From Strigamia acuminata (Eukaryota; Arthropoda; Chilopoda; Geophilomorpha; Linotaeniidae), in NCBI GenBank assembly GCA_949358305.1, contig OX442314.1, forward strand, positions 56,307,369 through 56,367,368: a stretch of DNA of 60,000 nucleotides. Reading direction: 5' to 3'. Position numbers and translations under genes: made by a program. Positions 30,913-42,409 of this stretch are shown here, one piece after another. Under the pieces are notes generated by a model. It was not told where the DNA came from. It saw only the letters and a program-made list of their open reading frames with translations, and did not search any database. How positions within the stretch are numbered: the stretch's first letter is position 1; the number at the start of each line of letters is the position of its first letter.

Positions 30913-32959
30913 TGGTAGAAAAATTAAATTAATTCATGGAATTGATTTCCCAGAGTTCCAAGAAAATGTCAAAATTTAAAATTCCAATCATTCTCGAAAA
31001 TTCCGAGATTTCCACATGTTTTTCTATTGTTTTCAGGTCGCCATCTTGATTTTTTGACAAAAAATAAAACTTTGACCAATATAAATGCCGAATTTTCTCC
31101 ATTTCTGAAGAGAAACAACATTTTTTTGAAAGCAAAATAGAAATTTGTTTGGAACTAGAAGTTCTGAACCAGATCAAAATGGTCTGATTCCACAAAAACA
31201 TGACTTTTGTGCTTTCCTAAAAAAGCACGAAATCATGTCTGTAGAACTTCGAAATTTTCAAACCAGTTAATTTTATCATTGTTGGCAACAAATAACAAAA
31301 TCAAACCGCGCTAGCGCGCAGACAAACCGATTCTTGATGCCTCGCAAGAAGAAACAGAGGAAGAAAGATAAGAAAATAAAAATAAAAAATTACAAAATAC
31401 TGGGTGTTTTTTAATCTAAAAGACACTCAAAAAGTTCCAATTTTTAGCAGAAGGTTTTTGCAGATATTTACACTACGGGGATATTGTTGCAATCTCTTCT
31501 TCTGCCCCAAGAGACCAACAAACGCGCCCGCTCACCCCTTTCGGAGACTCATTCCAGTCTGCACGAGGCTGCCTTTCGACAGAAACGTGCCTACACTGAG
31601 ATGTCTGTTCATCCCAATGAAATGGTGTTTTTTGTGGAACAGTCAGTTGCACTTAAAGTAAGAAGGAAATGCATCTTCTGTCCCTAGTCGCCTTGGGTCC
31701 CACCCTTCAGCCGCCATTGTGAAGCCATATCGCCCTCCATTTGACGCTGTATACAACCCGGCATTTGAGGTGATTATTACCGCTGTCAGGTGTGGAGTCC
31801 CAAGAAAACCATGAAAATCATAGATAGGGAAGTTTAGAGAAAAAGTAAAAAATGAAAAAGATGTAAAAACAACTAATTTCCAAATTACAGAGATTGCTCC
31901 AGACTGTGGTTTGAGCACAGTCCTTTAACAAACTGCAGTAGCCCAGAAATCAAGCAAGAGTGAATAAAATTCAGAAACAAAAGTTACAGGCTAGATTCCC
32001 AATCTTTTTTCAAAGTTGGTAGCTACCTGAACGCACAGATATCGTTCCTACGCCCTAACGAACTCTCTGTGCCATTTGAGCACTTCACCATCGGTATCCC
32101 CGTACCTCCGGCAGCTCTCCCTGCTGTCCGTGTCCCAATTTCAGCAACTCTTGGGTTAAATACGTTAACTTGCAGTTGCCTACCAACCAGTACACGGGAC
32201 AGGGTAGGATTATGACCGATGTGAACCCGGATGAGCGCCTTGAGCAGCCACAACGCAACCCATAAATTATGAGTCGCAACAAAAATCAAGGCAGTCTTCC
32301 CATGTGTGCGGACACTTCGCTGCTACTCGGGTCCAACTACACGCCAACTCACCGCACGTGACTGTTCCCGCGCCAGCGACCACTAAGCTAGCAACCTGCA
32401 TCCAAGCGACTAAACGTCCTACAAGAAATTTGGTGTCACTCAAAGCTCAGTTCAACATCGCCTCCTCGCCCGGCCCATAATGGAACCAGTGATTGCAGCG
32501 TGGCACCTGGAATATGACCGCTTCTCCCCCGTGGGATTTGGTTTGCTGGTGGCCACCAGCGCGCCTCCTCCACGAATCGAGTTTGAATACGCTGCAGACT
32601 GTCCCATTACTTTTACTTGGGCTGCGCACCAAGAAATAGAAATAATAAAGAAGGTTTGGAATTATATTCCCCTCCCAACCACTCAGTTTTTTAGGCTAAG
32701 CTAGAAAGGAATAGAAGACCGTTGGAAAGTGTGGCTAGTGTAAGTCCCGGCTTGCCAGTACCCAGGCAAGCTGGACATGCAAAGCCACCAATTTTTGTCT
32801 GATCAGGGTCCAATGGTCAGCGATTAGCGGCCGTTTCGCCTGCTGACCCCCTGTCACAATCATGACCAAGGAAATTTCCCCCTCTAGTTGAAAGAAAAAA
32901 TTCATTTAATATTGTGCTTCACACAATCAGTAAATTAGAATAGTATTCGCAAGAGAATT
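30913..32959. other. Unusually long Gypsy-2 leader with + strand exon-like islands
   Basis: About 2 kb between the primer-binding site and gag. The - strand lacks a convincing gene. On the + strand there are protein-like islands: 31484-31660 (NKRARSPLSETHSSLHEAAF, ending AAA|GTAAGA), 31690-31770 after TCTGTCCCTAG, 32010-32160 (NELSVPFEHFTIGIPVPPAA) and 32480-32640 (MEPVIAAWHLEYDRFSPVGF). They look like broken exons of one antisense gene, possibly captured host sequence, but the frames do not join cleanly and I cannot name a family. Confidence 0.35.
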
Positions 32960-32979
32960 CAAAATCCTGGACGGGCCCA
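32960..32979 (-). promoter_or_regulatory. Gypsy-2 primer-binding site, tentative
   Basis: Four bases inside the 5' LTR the - strand reads TGGGCCCGTCCAGGATTTTG. It resembles the complement of a tRNA-Pro 3' end but has mismatches and a gap, so the primer is not settled. Confidence 0.4.
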
Positions 32980-32983
32980 CAAT

Positions 32984-33606
32984 TGTGAGTGTTCGGACGG
33001 ACGCCACGTGGTCGGGGGAGAGCCACGGAGGCGCTGGACGCAACACACACGATAAAACAAACCACGAAATACACGGAGACACAATATAGTTTTAGTTATG
33101 GCTTTATTGGATGTCTAGGGGTATGATTGTAGTGTCCCATAGTGTATTTCCCAAGGCGGCGGTTCCTTCGAACCGTCCCTAATCAGACCGCGTGGCACGG
33201 CGGCCATCGGCCGCCATGACACACGAGGTCGGTAATCGGTTTTGGGCCACGCCGCCGAAGTTACGGTTAACGTCCGGCGGACGTGGCGCAACTGGACGCT
33301 CAGGTCCCGGCGGGCGACAACGTCGCCACGCCGATAGTTCGGGTTATCTTTGCAGCCAGTTTCGGAGGCGGTCGCGATGCGACCGTTCGCCTTGCTGGTT
33401 GATCAACAACTCTCTTGTCCCTACGGGGACCAACCACTTCCGGAAGGGCGACTTCCGGGGCCCGATCCTGCTTGACCAAAGGCCCGCAGCTCCACCTGGT
33501 TGCGGGGGACCGCAACAGGCTGCGCGAGATACGAGAGGCGCTGGAGCTGCGCCAAGTGCATTGCCGTTGCAGTGCAGCGACCCGTGCGCAGGGGCAGCTG
33601 GTCACA
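32984..33606 (-). repeat. Gypsy-2 5' LTR
   Basis: Second copy of the 623-bp LTR. The long frames inside both LTRs on the + strand are identical because the DNA is, and are not taken as genes. Confidence 0.95.
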
Positions 33607-33610
33607 AAAC

Positions 33611-34224
33611 ATTAAATCAGAGATAAGAACAGAATAGAACTTAAGCCTAAAACACCACAATCGCAATCAACATGGAAGTGAAAATAAGCGTTTAAAACAT
33701 CTTTTACAATTATCATAAATTTTAATAGAGCGTTAACATATTTTTAATCTCTCAAAAACTTATTCTACTTGCAGAAATTGACTCCATCCGGGTCGCAGCA
33801 TTGCAAAGTGGCGACTGAAGTGATTCAGCGGTCGCACCGTAAAACATCAAGCAAACCGTAAAAAAAAAAGTAAGAATAGACTGAAACAGCCATAAAACGA
33901 CTTAACCTAATTGATACTAGCGCAACGAATCAGAAACTCAAACAACAACTTCAGACAATCATGGACAAGGAACAGGAATAATCAGATGAGTACTAAATTA
34001 ACAGTAATTAAGTAACAAATATTAAAAAGCTGAAATTTGAAGTTTTCGGGCATCAAATAACGAAAAAGAAGAAATCGACAAACTAAACGACACTTTCAAA
34101 CGCTGGTTTGCAACAACATACCGTACTTTAATTTTAATTATCCCATCTCCACTAACTCCACGTATTTATTTAGTTCCTTGACTTTCCTGTCGCGTATCAG
34201 ACTTTTCGAACTCGATGTGACTAT
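33611..34224. other. Right flank of Gypsy-2, no gene recognised
   Basis: Begins with AT-rich DNA after the AAAC target duplication. An acceptor-like CTACTTGCAG at 33776 precedes a short GC-richer patch, but no ORF is supported. Confidence 0.4.
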
Positions 34225-34630
34225 ACTCTGGCCAACCATAAGAGTGTACGTTTTTTCGATTGGCCCAACCTGATTACTTCTAACTGTGGACTGTATACTC
34301 CCACCAGGAAAAGCAGTTCTGTTCTGTTTTTAAATTGTTTGATTATTATAATAATTAAAATGATGTAAATTGATTTGTTTTTTATAATATAATATTTTTT
34401 CAATTCTTAAAACGATGTTTTATGCTGTTCTTATTTCAAAATACATGTTTGTTCAGTTTGTTCTGTTTATTGGTTGCTTTGTCAGGAAAACAAGCAATTT
34501 TTGAATTTTTTATTGGTTGTTTTGTCTGGAAAGCACTCAACGTGTGTTTTGGTCTATTTTTTAGTATCACTACACAAGTAAAATGGCTCGGCCAATGGGA
34601 AAAAGGTACACTCTCATGGTTGGCCAGAGT
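34225..34630. mobile_element. MITE-like element with 45-bp terminal inverted repeats
   Basis: Starts ACTCTGGCCAACCAT and ends with the reverse complement (ATGGTTGGCCAGAGT). The arms 34225-34270 and 34586-34630 match with several mismatches. 406 bp, AT-rich inside, no ORF of its own. Target duplication unclear, so the superfamily is open. Confidence 0.6.
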
Positions 34631-35325
34631 TTAAGTCGTCAACGTACACTCCCATAATTATGGATCCTTGTTCGCTTTTGTGAACGTAAAGACATGGGTC
34701 GTCCGACAGTCTCGCATAATCCTTTTTAGTTAAAACCTCATGCAACTTTTTGGAGGAATTTTGGCTTCATATAGGCTCGTTTTACATCTATTTCTCTAAT
34801 AAGCCGCCGTTCTTCACTACATCATATTTTAGCGACCTCTAGCTGAGTAGTTTTAAAGCAGAAAATACTCTCCACGAGAAGCTAGAGGGCGCTGCTGTCC
34901 CGTTTGTTTGTTTTTGTTTGTTTGTTTCATCATGGACGAAAGGCTAAAAAAAATTGCAAGATTTTTTGTCTCATTTGTTCAAATACAAATTGCGTTTGAG
35001 CATCGAATCCTCGCGGCTCTGTGGAGGTCCATAATGGCATCGTTTGAAAGACAGTAACTTTCTTTTCGAGGGGTCCAGTAGAAAATTTCGATTGACAATT
35101 TCAGAAGAGTGAGTATATTTCAACTTAAAATATGGAAATTTCTAGTTGACCAAACATTGCAGACAATATTTCAGATTGTACTCGAGCAGCCCGTGCATTG
35201 TTTTCTTAAAATCATGTCTGAAGAAATAAGAACTTATCTGTGAATCACTCAATAAATAGCGAGAAAACATCAACTTGTTAAGTAAGAATGAAAATTGAGT
35301 TTTAATTAGCTGTTGCTTTTGTGTA
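34631..35325. other. Intergenic, no gene recognised
   Basis: Contains a short inverted pair around 34830-34895 (GCGACCTCTAGCT and AGCTAGAGGGCGC). Nothing coding seen. Confidence 0.4.
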
Positions 35326-35682
35326 TTAACCTTCGTTTTGACCGGAAAAAGATGGTGTCTTGTTTAGGACTTCCGGGCCAATTGCCGCCAACTGCCACGT
35401 TGAAAACCAAGTATAGAAATCGTCCGAATCGAAGGGCGATGTTTCACCATAGACCACTTGTTGCACTTTGATGTCATTAATGTACCACGCGAATTTGTTG
35501 TCTTTCCAAATGATCTCGAACAAATGGAAGTGTGTAACTGTGTGTAACTGTGTAACTGGGTCGCAGAGAAGGGTCCCATGGACCATAAATCCGCCTTTGC
35601 AATTCATTTGTGTAGTGAATGTTAAGATATCAGTTTTCAGCTTTGATTTTGCTCTTGTACAGGTTTCGACCAAGTTGTGCAA
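35326..35682 (-). CDS. Possible exon of a secreted sugar-binding or GH16-like protein
   Basis: 118-aa frame on the - strand, continuing protein-like upstream of its first ATG. The stretch HFHLFEIIWKDNKFAWYIND has the spacing of the F-H-x-x-x-x-x-W...W-Y-V-D-D segment of concanavalin-like glucanase domains (GH16 and relatives). The ExDxxE catalytic motif is not in view, so this would be either a partial exon or a non-catalytic relative. No splice sites were assigned with confidence. It could also be an unrelated beta-sandwich protein or a pseudogene. Confidence 0.3.
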   Translation of the reverse strand: MHNLVETCTRAKSKLKTDILTFTTQMNCKGGFMVHGTLLCDPVTQLHTVTHFHLFEIIWKDNKFAWYINDIKVQQVVYGETSPFDSDDFYTWFSTWQLAAIGPEVLNKTPSFSGQNEG

Positions 35683-35689
35683 ATGTGTG

Positions 35690-36318
35690 TTCAGGAAAAT
35701 ATTGTCTGACGTCAGTATCCAGAATTAATGGATTTTTCAATGAATTTTTTTGTCACTGCTTCACAATGCAATGCGTTTCCGTTCAAGCTCCAAAGTTGAT
35801 TTTCAATAAGGAAACTAGCAACTCTCGTTTTGTTAAATGAAAAGATTAATAAAAATAAAAATAAAGATAAGAGAAAAGTTGTTTATTCAGAAATTTACAA
35901 ATACTGTTGCATTTGTGGACTACGAAACGTTCAGGTTTAGATGAATTTGACAAGTGTTTGACACATTGTTTGTTTACTCTTTTTTTTTTTAAGGAAAAGA
36001 AGGAAAAAGGATGTTTATAATACAGAATACAAACAGGGCACTTTATTGGAAAACAAATTTGGTGAGACTGATTTAACAAGAGATTACAATGGAATTCAGT
36101 TCAGTGATCAAAATATCGCAACAAACCTATGAATGTGTGTAAATTTTTTTGTGTAATGATAATAATAATTTTTTTTTACGACGTTTGTTGTCTGTCAACA
36201 TTTAGTTATCAACCTAACTGATAACGTGAGTGTGATATTTTTTTATTTATTTAGAATTGGTTTTTCTTTTAAATCATGTTCAGCGCAAGAGTTAAGACAA
36301 AGAAATTCAGTGCAAGGT
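35690..36318. other. Intergenic, no gene recognised
   Basis: AT-rich. Small stem GTTATCAACCTAACTGATAAC near 36205. No gene. Confidence 0.4.
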
Positions 36319-36457
36319 TGTGACCAGCTGCCCCTGTGAACTGATCACTTGCCTGCAGCACTTGGCCCAACTCTCACGTCTCTCGCCTGTTGAGCTTCCC
36401 TGCAACCAGGCAGAGCTGCGGGCCCCGGAACTGGCTCGTGGGCCCAGAGTTGACTTA
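36319..36457 (+). repeat. LTR fragment of the Gypsy-2 family, + sense
   Basis: The + strand reads TGACCAGCTGCCCCTG and later GGGCCCCGGAACTGGCTCG, matching the start of the Gypsy-2 LTR in its sense orientation, diverged and truncated. Confidence 0.65.
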
Positions 36458-36530
36458 AAATTTTACGGAGTAAATTAAAAAAAATAACGACAAAATAAAA
36501 TTAAATCTTAAGTTTTTAATAACAAATTGA

Positions 36531-36830
36531 TCAGCAACATTTAGCGTTACAAGTGCCTTGTTTGCATTTAACCAAGCAACAAATCTTGCCTTCAGTTGAG
36601 CATGTGCCGTTACATTGTATCACGCAACAAGCATCAACTGCCTCAACATCTTCTTCACACTGAATAACACAACAAGGATGACCACTTGCATGTTGGTTGT
36701 TGCAAGTAATAATGCAGCAGGCGTTTGCTTCGGATTCATCGTTGGCTTCACCACACTGCACTACGCAGCAATTTTTCCCTTGCCCTTTCTTGCATTTTAT
36801 AAGACAGCATGCCTTTGTCTTGGAAGCCAT
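36531..36830 (-). CDS. Metallothionein-like Cys-rich protein, 99 aa
   Basis: Start taken at the ATG at 36830 (MASKTKACC); the frame is open further upstream only because it reads through a 5'UTR intron. 22 of 99 residues are cysteine. They form six CC-x3-C units (residues 8-13, 21-26, 38-43, 53-58, 68-73, 84-89), most of the form CC[IVL][IV]xC, and a CNAKCC end. There is no aromatic residue and no signal peptide, so a cytosolic metal-binding (Cd/Zn/Cu) role is likely by analogy with metallothioneins. The CC pairs differ from the C-x-C pattern common in vertebrate forms. A 71-nt intron, a TATA/Inr promoter and an upstream metal-response element support a real, regulated gene. An ATTAAA variant polyadenylation signal lies about 15 bp after the stop (36514-36519). 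Confidence 0.8.
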   Translation of the reverse strand: MASKTKACCLIKCKKGQGKNCCVVQCGEANDESEANACCIITCNNQHASGHPCCVIQCEEDVEAVDACCVIQCNGTCSTEGKICCLVKCKQGTCNAKCC

Positions 36831-36834
36831 GTTT

Positions 36835-36905
36835 CTAAACAACACATTAAAAAAAAACAAGTGTATGTTAATTAGAATTACAAAGAGTAGAAATATTTTA
36901 GCTAC
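36835..36905 (-). other. 5'UTR intron of the metallothionein-like gene
   Basis: - strand donor TTCAG|GTAGCT at 36905, acceptor TGTGTTGTTTAG ending 36835, four bases before the ATG. 71 nt with a T-run before the acceptor. Confidence 0.65.
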
Positions 36906-36927
36906 CTGAACAGCAGAGAGAATCAAA

Positions 36928-36960
36928 ACTGATATGGGGAATTGTTTTCGATGTTTTATA
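36928..36960 (-). promoter_or_regulatory. Core promoter: TATA box and TCAGT initiator
   Basis: TATAAAA at 36960-36954 and arthropod-type initiator TCAGT at 36932-36928, with 30 bp between the TATA start and the initiator A. Exon 1 (36930-36906) would be about 25 nt. Confidence 0.65.
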
Positions 36961-37020
36961 CAAAATATTTCAGATAAATTATATGCCGTGTCATTGCAGA
37001 TAGTACTAAATCAATTTTCT

Positions 37021-37027
37021 TGCACCC
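37021..37027 (+). promoter_or_regulatory. Metal-response element core
   Basis: TGCACCC fits the MTF-1 consensus TGCRCNC and lies about 90 bp upstream of the predicted start site of the metallothionein-like gene. Only one copy was found. Confidence 0.5.
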
Positions 37028-38944
37028 AGTATCTTGATACAGAAATGATACTAAAAATTTGTCAAAATTTAGTAATAAAATTGTCTACATCCAACAGAAA
37101 AATTGGCTAAAATAGTCACAAATTCATAGTTAGATGTTTACTTGCATTTTTCACTGGTAGCGAAATCTGGCGGCAAATGTAAAAACTGAAATAAATTTTC
37201 AGATGTATAAATACTTATTAAATTTTTTCATTTATTTTAACATTGTTAGAATGATTTTTAAATTTCTATTATTTTGTGGTTTTTCTCTTCCTTGTCAAAT
37301 TTTATTTGTTTACAACTTTTATCGATGCGCAGTGTTTTCCTAGTATTTTGCTCCCGCGCAGAATCGAATGCGTCACATCATTTCCGGTCGATGGTCATGG
37401 CGGAGTTTTTATCTCGCTGGCTCGTTCACGATGTCTCTCTTCCAATCCTTTTTAATTTGTTGCCATCCAATCTTCTTTCTGCCGAATTCCAATCGGTATA
37501 TCATCGACTTGTTATCAGCCAATGGTTGGTGATGTTTTGTCTTCAATTTTTCTATATTTTCCCGTTTTCGTGTTCGGTCTTCGGTCGGTATAAGTTGTTA
37601 AGTTGTTAGGCCTATATTCTCCTTTGGAACAACGGATGATTTTTTTTTCTAAACTAAAATGGTATGTTCGCAAATACACTTGGCTTTGTTTTTTATTCAG
37701 TTGTGCGAGATTTTAAAATTTTAAAAACGATGGTTTATTTTACTCTTTATGAATTTTGTTGTGCAATTCGTTTGATTCGCACACATTTCAGTTTTTATTT
37801 CCATTTTATCTGCTCGTTTGATGGCTAGTTTTTCTAATTTTTGCATTATTATTATTATGCAGTAACTTAACGCCATTGATAAAATCGTGTTATTTCTTTT
37901 TCTGCAAAACTGCGGTTAAATTGTGAATTTTGGTCTTTTAAGCCTGCATTCCGATGAATGCAGCATTTACCAATTGACATTTGTGAATGTTTTAGTGCAG
38001 ACTTATGGTAAAAATGATTATAGCTGAGTGGTTTTTTTTATCTCTCTGCAATTCCCGGTGTTGTATGTTTCAGCATTTGTTTTAAAAAAAATTGAGAAAA
38101 GTTTATGAAAGACTAATTAATGATAAAAAAAAAACTCAAAATCTAAAGTAAACCACACAAAAAGGGCAAATGTTGATGCTAATACATTTGTGGGAGTAAT
38201 AAAAGACTTCATAAAAACCCCAACTGCAACAAGTCTTCGTGAGTTGCAATTACTGACTACATCCGGTCATTGGCGGCTGGCCACAAGAAGGCAGACATTG
38301 TGTTGTGTCCAATCTTGTTGCATCATAGTCTTTAATTCTTTCTGTCCCATGAAGTTAATGTTGTTGCGACTTTAAAACCGGGGTGATTTCGCTTGGTGCA
38401 GCATAAGTTGTTATGGTGTCGGGTATTTGCATTAATAAGTACGATTTTTGATTTCATATTCAAACAAAATTTTATTCTTGTTTTAATAAAGCAATAATCT
38501 TTTGGACCTGGGGTCACAACACATTTAGAATGTTGTTTCTGAGGCAACTTTGTACTCACACTGTGTGTATTCAAGTACAATCAGGCATCTCAGGAGGAGA
38601 AGATAAATTTAAAAAAATAAGAAAGATTTTAGCATTACACATGAAGGATTTCACACTTGAGGAGGATTTGTGATTTACAAATACATGTGTAATCAAAACT
38701 ATATTTACAGATTTATACCTTGTGCAGATGAAGATGGACACTGAAATTATAGTGGCTTTGAAACAAAAGTATGGGCACCCTGCACAAATGAACAGCACAA
38801 AGCAGCAGTAACAAAAATAAATAAAGAAGGCATCACTAAAACCACAAAAACAAAAATGAAAGCATAACATAAACATCTCTCACATGTAAGGCTATAATTC
38901 TATTACAAATACCCATTCAGCACCTATCAGTGCTCCTTCTAATG
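37028..38944. other. Intergenic with a dispersed repeat, no gene recognised
   Basis: 37478-37550 repeats 21003-21090. Perfect 8-bp stem CTGCATTC/GAATGCAG at 37946-37965. The 101-residue Cys/Phe-rich frame at 38571-38876 (-) looks spurious. Confidence 0.45.
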
Positions 38945-39470
38945 ACTAGTAAATTAAAATATAAATTTAAAGTATAAAATTATAAAATTAAAGTTTAAAA
39001 TTATAAAATTAAAATATAAAATTATGGTATAAAATTATAAAATTAAAATATAAAATTATGGTATAAAATTATAAAACTAAAATACCAAATTATGGTATAA
39101 AATTATAAAACTGAAATATAAAATTTGAGGTATAAAATTATAAAATATAAAATTAAGATATAAAATTATAAAATATGAAATTAAGATATAAAATTATAAA
39201 ATATAAAATTTAAGTATAAAATTATAAAATTAAAGTTTAAAATTATAAAATTAAAATATAAAATTATGATATAAAATTATAAAACTAAAAAATACCAAAT
39301 TATGGTATAAAATTATAAAACTAAAATATAAAATTGAGGTCTAAAATTATAAAATATAAAATTAAGATATAAAATTATAAAATATAAAATTAAGATATAA
39401 AATTATAAAATATAAAATTTAAGTATAAATTTATAAAAATAAAATATAAAATTAAAGTATAAAATTATTT
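38945..39470. repeat. AT-rich minisatellite, 28-34-bp units
   Basis: Units such as TATAAAATATAAAATTAAGA plus TATAAAAT, and longer variants with TTATGG or TTGAGG. Shares its 28-bp core with the 43133 array. Confidence 0.85.
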
Positions 39471-40499
39471 GCAGCAATAATTTGTTATTAATCGTGAATA
39501 TTAATGATTAGACTTATGAATATTTATGCCTTGATGTCCTCTAAGGAATTATATAAAAGACATTATGAAAACTGATCCAAACAAGAGCACATGGCATAAA
39601 AAGAATACACAAAGTATTGATTACACGAAATAGCCATAATTGACTTAAAACACTCTAATGATGTTACAATTCTAAATAAAGAAATTCATTTAACAAAAAT
39701 CATATGGCACAAAAATTGAATTTTCTCGCTTGGCAACCATTTGGTGAACTTGTCCGCAAAGTTTAGTAAACTCAGAACTTGTTTAACAACAGTATAACAC
39801 TTTCTAAACCAATCACAAATGAAGTGATATCAATATCTAAGGTGTTTAGTTCAGTTCTTTCTGTTGGTTAATCAGATGTAAAAAGAGGAGCCCCCCTTGT
39901 TGCAATGAAATAATGGAAAAGGTTTATTTTACGCCTCCCTGTTAGCCGCAAAAGGTAATGTGGATAAAGAATCCACATACACAACTGGGACTTGTAGTTC
40001 ACCAAATGTGCTGCCACGCTCACATAAAACGATCAAGCAATGTAGTTCCTTTATTCTGTATGCACAACACCATAGAAACATACTCAGCTTCCATGGTGCT
40101 AAGGGCTACATGCTTTGCCTTTTGAATCCCCAGCTCAATGGCCCATTGCCCAACAGAGGCCTGAAGCCTTCAATGCTTTTCGAACTCTCACGGTCGTATT
40201 GGCCCATGCCGCGTCTCAATAACCTGAAATATTGGTTGAAGTGGCTAAACTTTAGAGAATTCTTAGAGTTTGGTGAGTCTTATTGGTTGATACAGTGAGA
40301 AGACATGCTTGTTTTGTGCTGGAAAAACTAAAAGCCCATGGCAGCCATTTTTAATGAGCAGAAGAAAATTCAGTTACAGTACAAATCATATAAGTACAGT
40401 ATCCTATTTGGATTTTAGTATATGAAAACAACATAACAGATATAGGACAAATGAATGCACCAAATAAGGAGTCATATACTCATATTTTGGCCAGTTAAC
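39471..40499. other. Intergenic with a dispersed repeat
   Basis: 40068-40156 recurs at 44527-44612 (shared words GAAACATACTCAGCTTCCATG and CCCCAGCTCAATGGC). No gene. Confidence 0.5.
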
Positions 40500-41960
40500 A
40501 AAACCATCCGACTTAAACCAAAAGATTGCCTTGGCAATTAAATACATGGCTTTGATATTTCAAATCTCGAGTTGGTCAAATCCAATTTTGAATAAGCGCT
40601 TAAGCCATACTATTTTCCTTATTGGCAATTTCTGCAAACTTACTCTCCATGATGGAGAGTGTGGTCATTTTTTGTTGCGGTTAAGACCTTTGTGTGGTAC
40701 TCCTCCAAAGAAAACAATGTGACCACCAAGACTCCTTCGCTTATTTGGTCTGATGCATATGATGCATCCGTGAAAGCTGTTAAGTCTGTGTTCACTCTTA
40801 GACAGGTTAATCGTTTGTCGAATTCCTCTCAAATGTCTCAGACACTGTCAATCCAACGGACCTTCTTGCACGCACACCTTCTGTGATCGTTCAATTCACT
40901 CATTCTGATGTGGAGCAGCAGAAGAAGGGGCAGCGAGGGAGGTTTTACCCACACGGACACAGGCCTTACCCACTCCCACAGGTAGTTTAGTTTTCCAGTG
41001 GTGGAAACTAGCCAAACTAATCCATAAGAGATTCTAGGATCTAAGGTTGAGGGTCAGAGGAAGAGATTTTACAATGTTCAGTGGGTGTTTCTTTTGTCTA
41101 GTTTTTACTAAATTAACAATATGAAGGATACAAACAAAGAAAACTTGAAAGAATGAAAGCACTAAATCATATGTCACAACATTATTAACAATAACTGCAT
41201 GTAGAAAAAGGCTTAATCCATGGAAACATAATTATTCTCTACTCTAAACAGCTTTTGAGTGAACTTTCCATTCTCTCGACACAAAATTCTCCACCATTGT
41301 CTGATCTGATGGTCTTAATTTTCCGTGAAGTGGCTTGCTCTACTTCTCATTGCCAGATCTTAAACTGGTTTAAAACATCACTTTTTTGTTTTAGTACTAA
41401 AACCCTCATGTATCTTGAAAAATCGTGCACAATGACCAAATAATATGTGGCCCCTCGATGGAAGGCCCCCAGACGACCATGTGGATTAAATCCATTGCTC
41501 CTGTGGACTTAATAGACCCAACTGGCGGGAAGCTGGCACGGGTTTGCTTTGCTTGGGCACAAGCGTAACAATGTGATTTTCATCTTTAGTTAGTCTAACA
41601 GCAAAGACATCACTTGACTTGTCCATGTCTTTAATCTCTTTGGCATTCAAATGTCCCATTTGTGAATGCCAATTATCTGCATGGGTTGGCTTGTCGTTGT
41701 TCCGATGTTCCCATTCCAGACTTCACACTGTCTGGAATCTTGTTAGTCTTTCCTTTCTTGCCCTGTACGCTTCCCACCAACGTTTTTAAGTCGCTTTTTT
41801 GAAAGATCAAATGTGACCGCATCCTGTTGTGGAGGTATTGCGTCCACATTTACAATTACTAGTAAAGCTTCCACATTGCAGTTCAACTTATACATCCTGG
41901 TAGATAAACGGACTGTAGTTAAAGAAGGCTCTGAGATCGTCCGTCGGTGTATGGACATCT
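40500..41960 (-). pseudogene. Copia relic: pre-integrase, integrase and RNase H
   Basis: Reading leftwards on the - strand: a protease-to-GAG_pre region near 41958-41600 with WHSQMGHLNAKEIKDMD; integrase start CYACAQAKQTRA...DLIHMVVWGP (41570-41460); then IVHDFSRYMRVLVLKQKSD and IRSDNGGEFC (41450-41265). After a deletion that removes the rest of integrase and most of RT, RNase H follows at 40870-40500 (FTDASYASDQISEG, MESKFAEIAN). Frameshifts and stops throughout, so inactive. Confidence 0.8.
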
Positions 41961-42409
41961 TCCCATTCTTATAAAAATGGCCAAACCAGCCTCGCTCGCC
42001 GCTCCCTACAATATGAGGTTTTTACGGAAGTTAGGGACATCTAATTAATTTTTCAATATTGTATTACGAGTTTTATTTCAATTTGAAACAAAAACCCACG
42101 TGTACACTGTATCCTAAACTTGTAAACTTGTAAACTTCTGGTAAAACTATAGAACAACAACAACAACAGGTAAACAAACCCAAATGCATTCATCACACAA
42201 TGATGTAAAAGCATATAGAGCATTCAAAACAAGTATAAATTCACTGCGGCAGTCTTTTGTGGCGGCGTCCTTCTACGGTCGCCCGGCTGGAATGCACTGA
42301 AAAAGGCTTATATTTGTGGCCTGCTGTCGTCAGCACAAGGCACGATTGCCCTTGCTGGCTTTCGGACCTTACTTCCACACCCCAATCACGTTTGAGTCCA
42401 GCTCTTGTA
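41961..42409. other. Intergenic with a short LTR fragment
   Basis: 42325-42395 matches the inside of the solo LTRs (GTCAGCACAAGGCACGAT, GCTGGCTTTCGGACCTTA; compare 20236-20312 and 48606-48660). Otherwise nothing seen. Confidence 0.5.

Larger units (their letters stand above)
22810..33606 (-). mobile_element. Gypsy-2: complete Ty3/Gypsy retrotransposon with three ORFs
   Basis: 10797 bp, LTRs of 623 bp at both ends (22810-23432 and 32984-33606, constant offset 10174), TG...CA ends and 4-bp target duplications AAAC (22806-22809, 33607-33610). On the - strand the order is LTR, long leader, gag, pol, ORF3, polypurine tract, LTR. All three frames are open. The LTRs appear identical where I compared them, so the insertion is young. 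Confidence 0.96.

Noticed and set aside
36831-36926. Hydrophobic N-terminus (ILLFVILINIHLFFF-type) as a signal peptide of the metallothionein-like protein
   Set aside because: It is read-through of a 71-nt intron with clear donor and acceptor; the real ATG is at 36830.
38571-38876. 101-aa Cys/Phe-rich - strand frame
   Set aside because: Composition follows local sequence bias. No splice, promoter or polyadenylation context.
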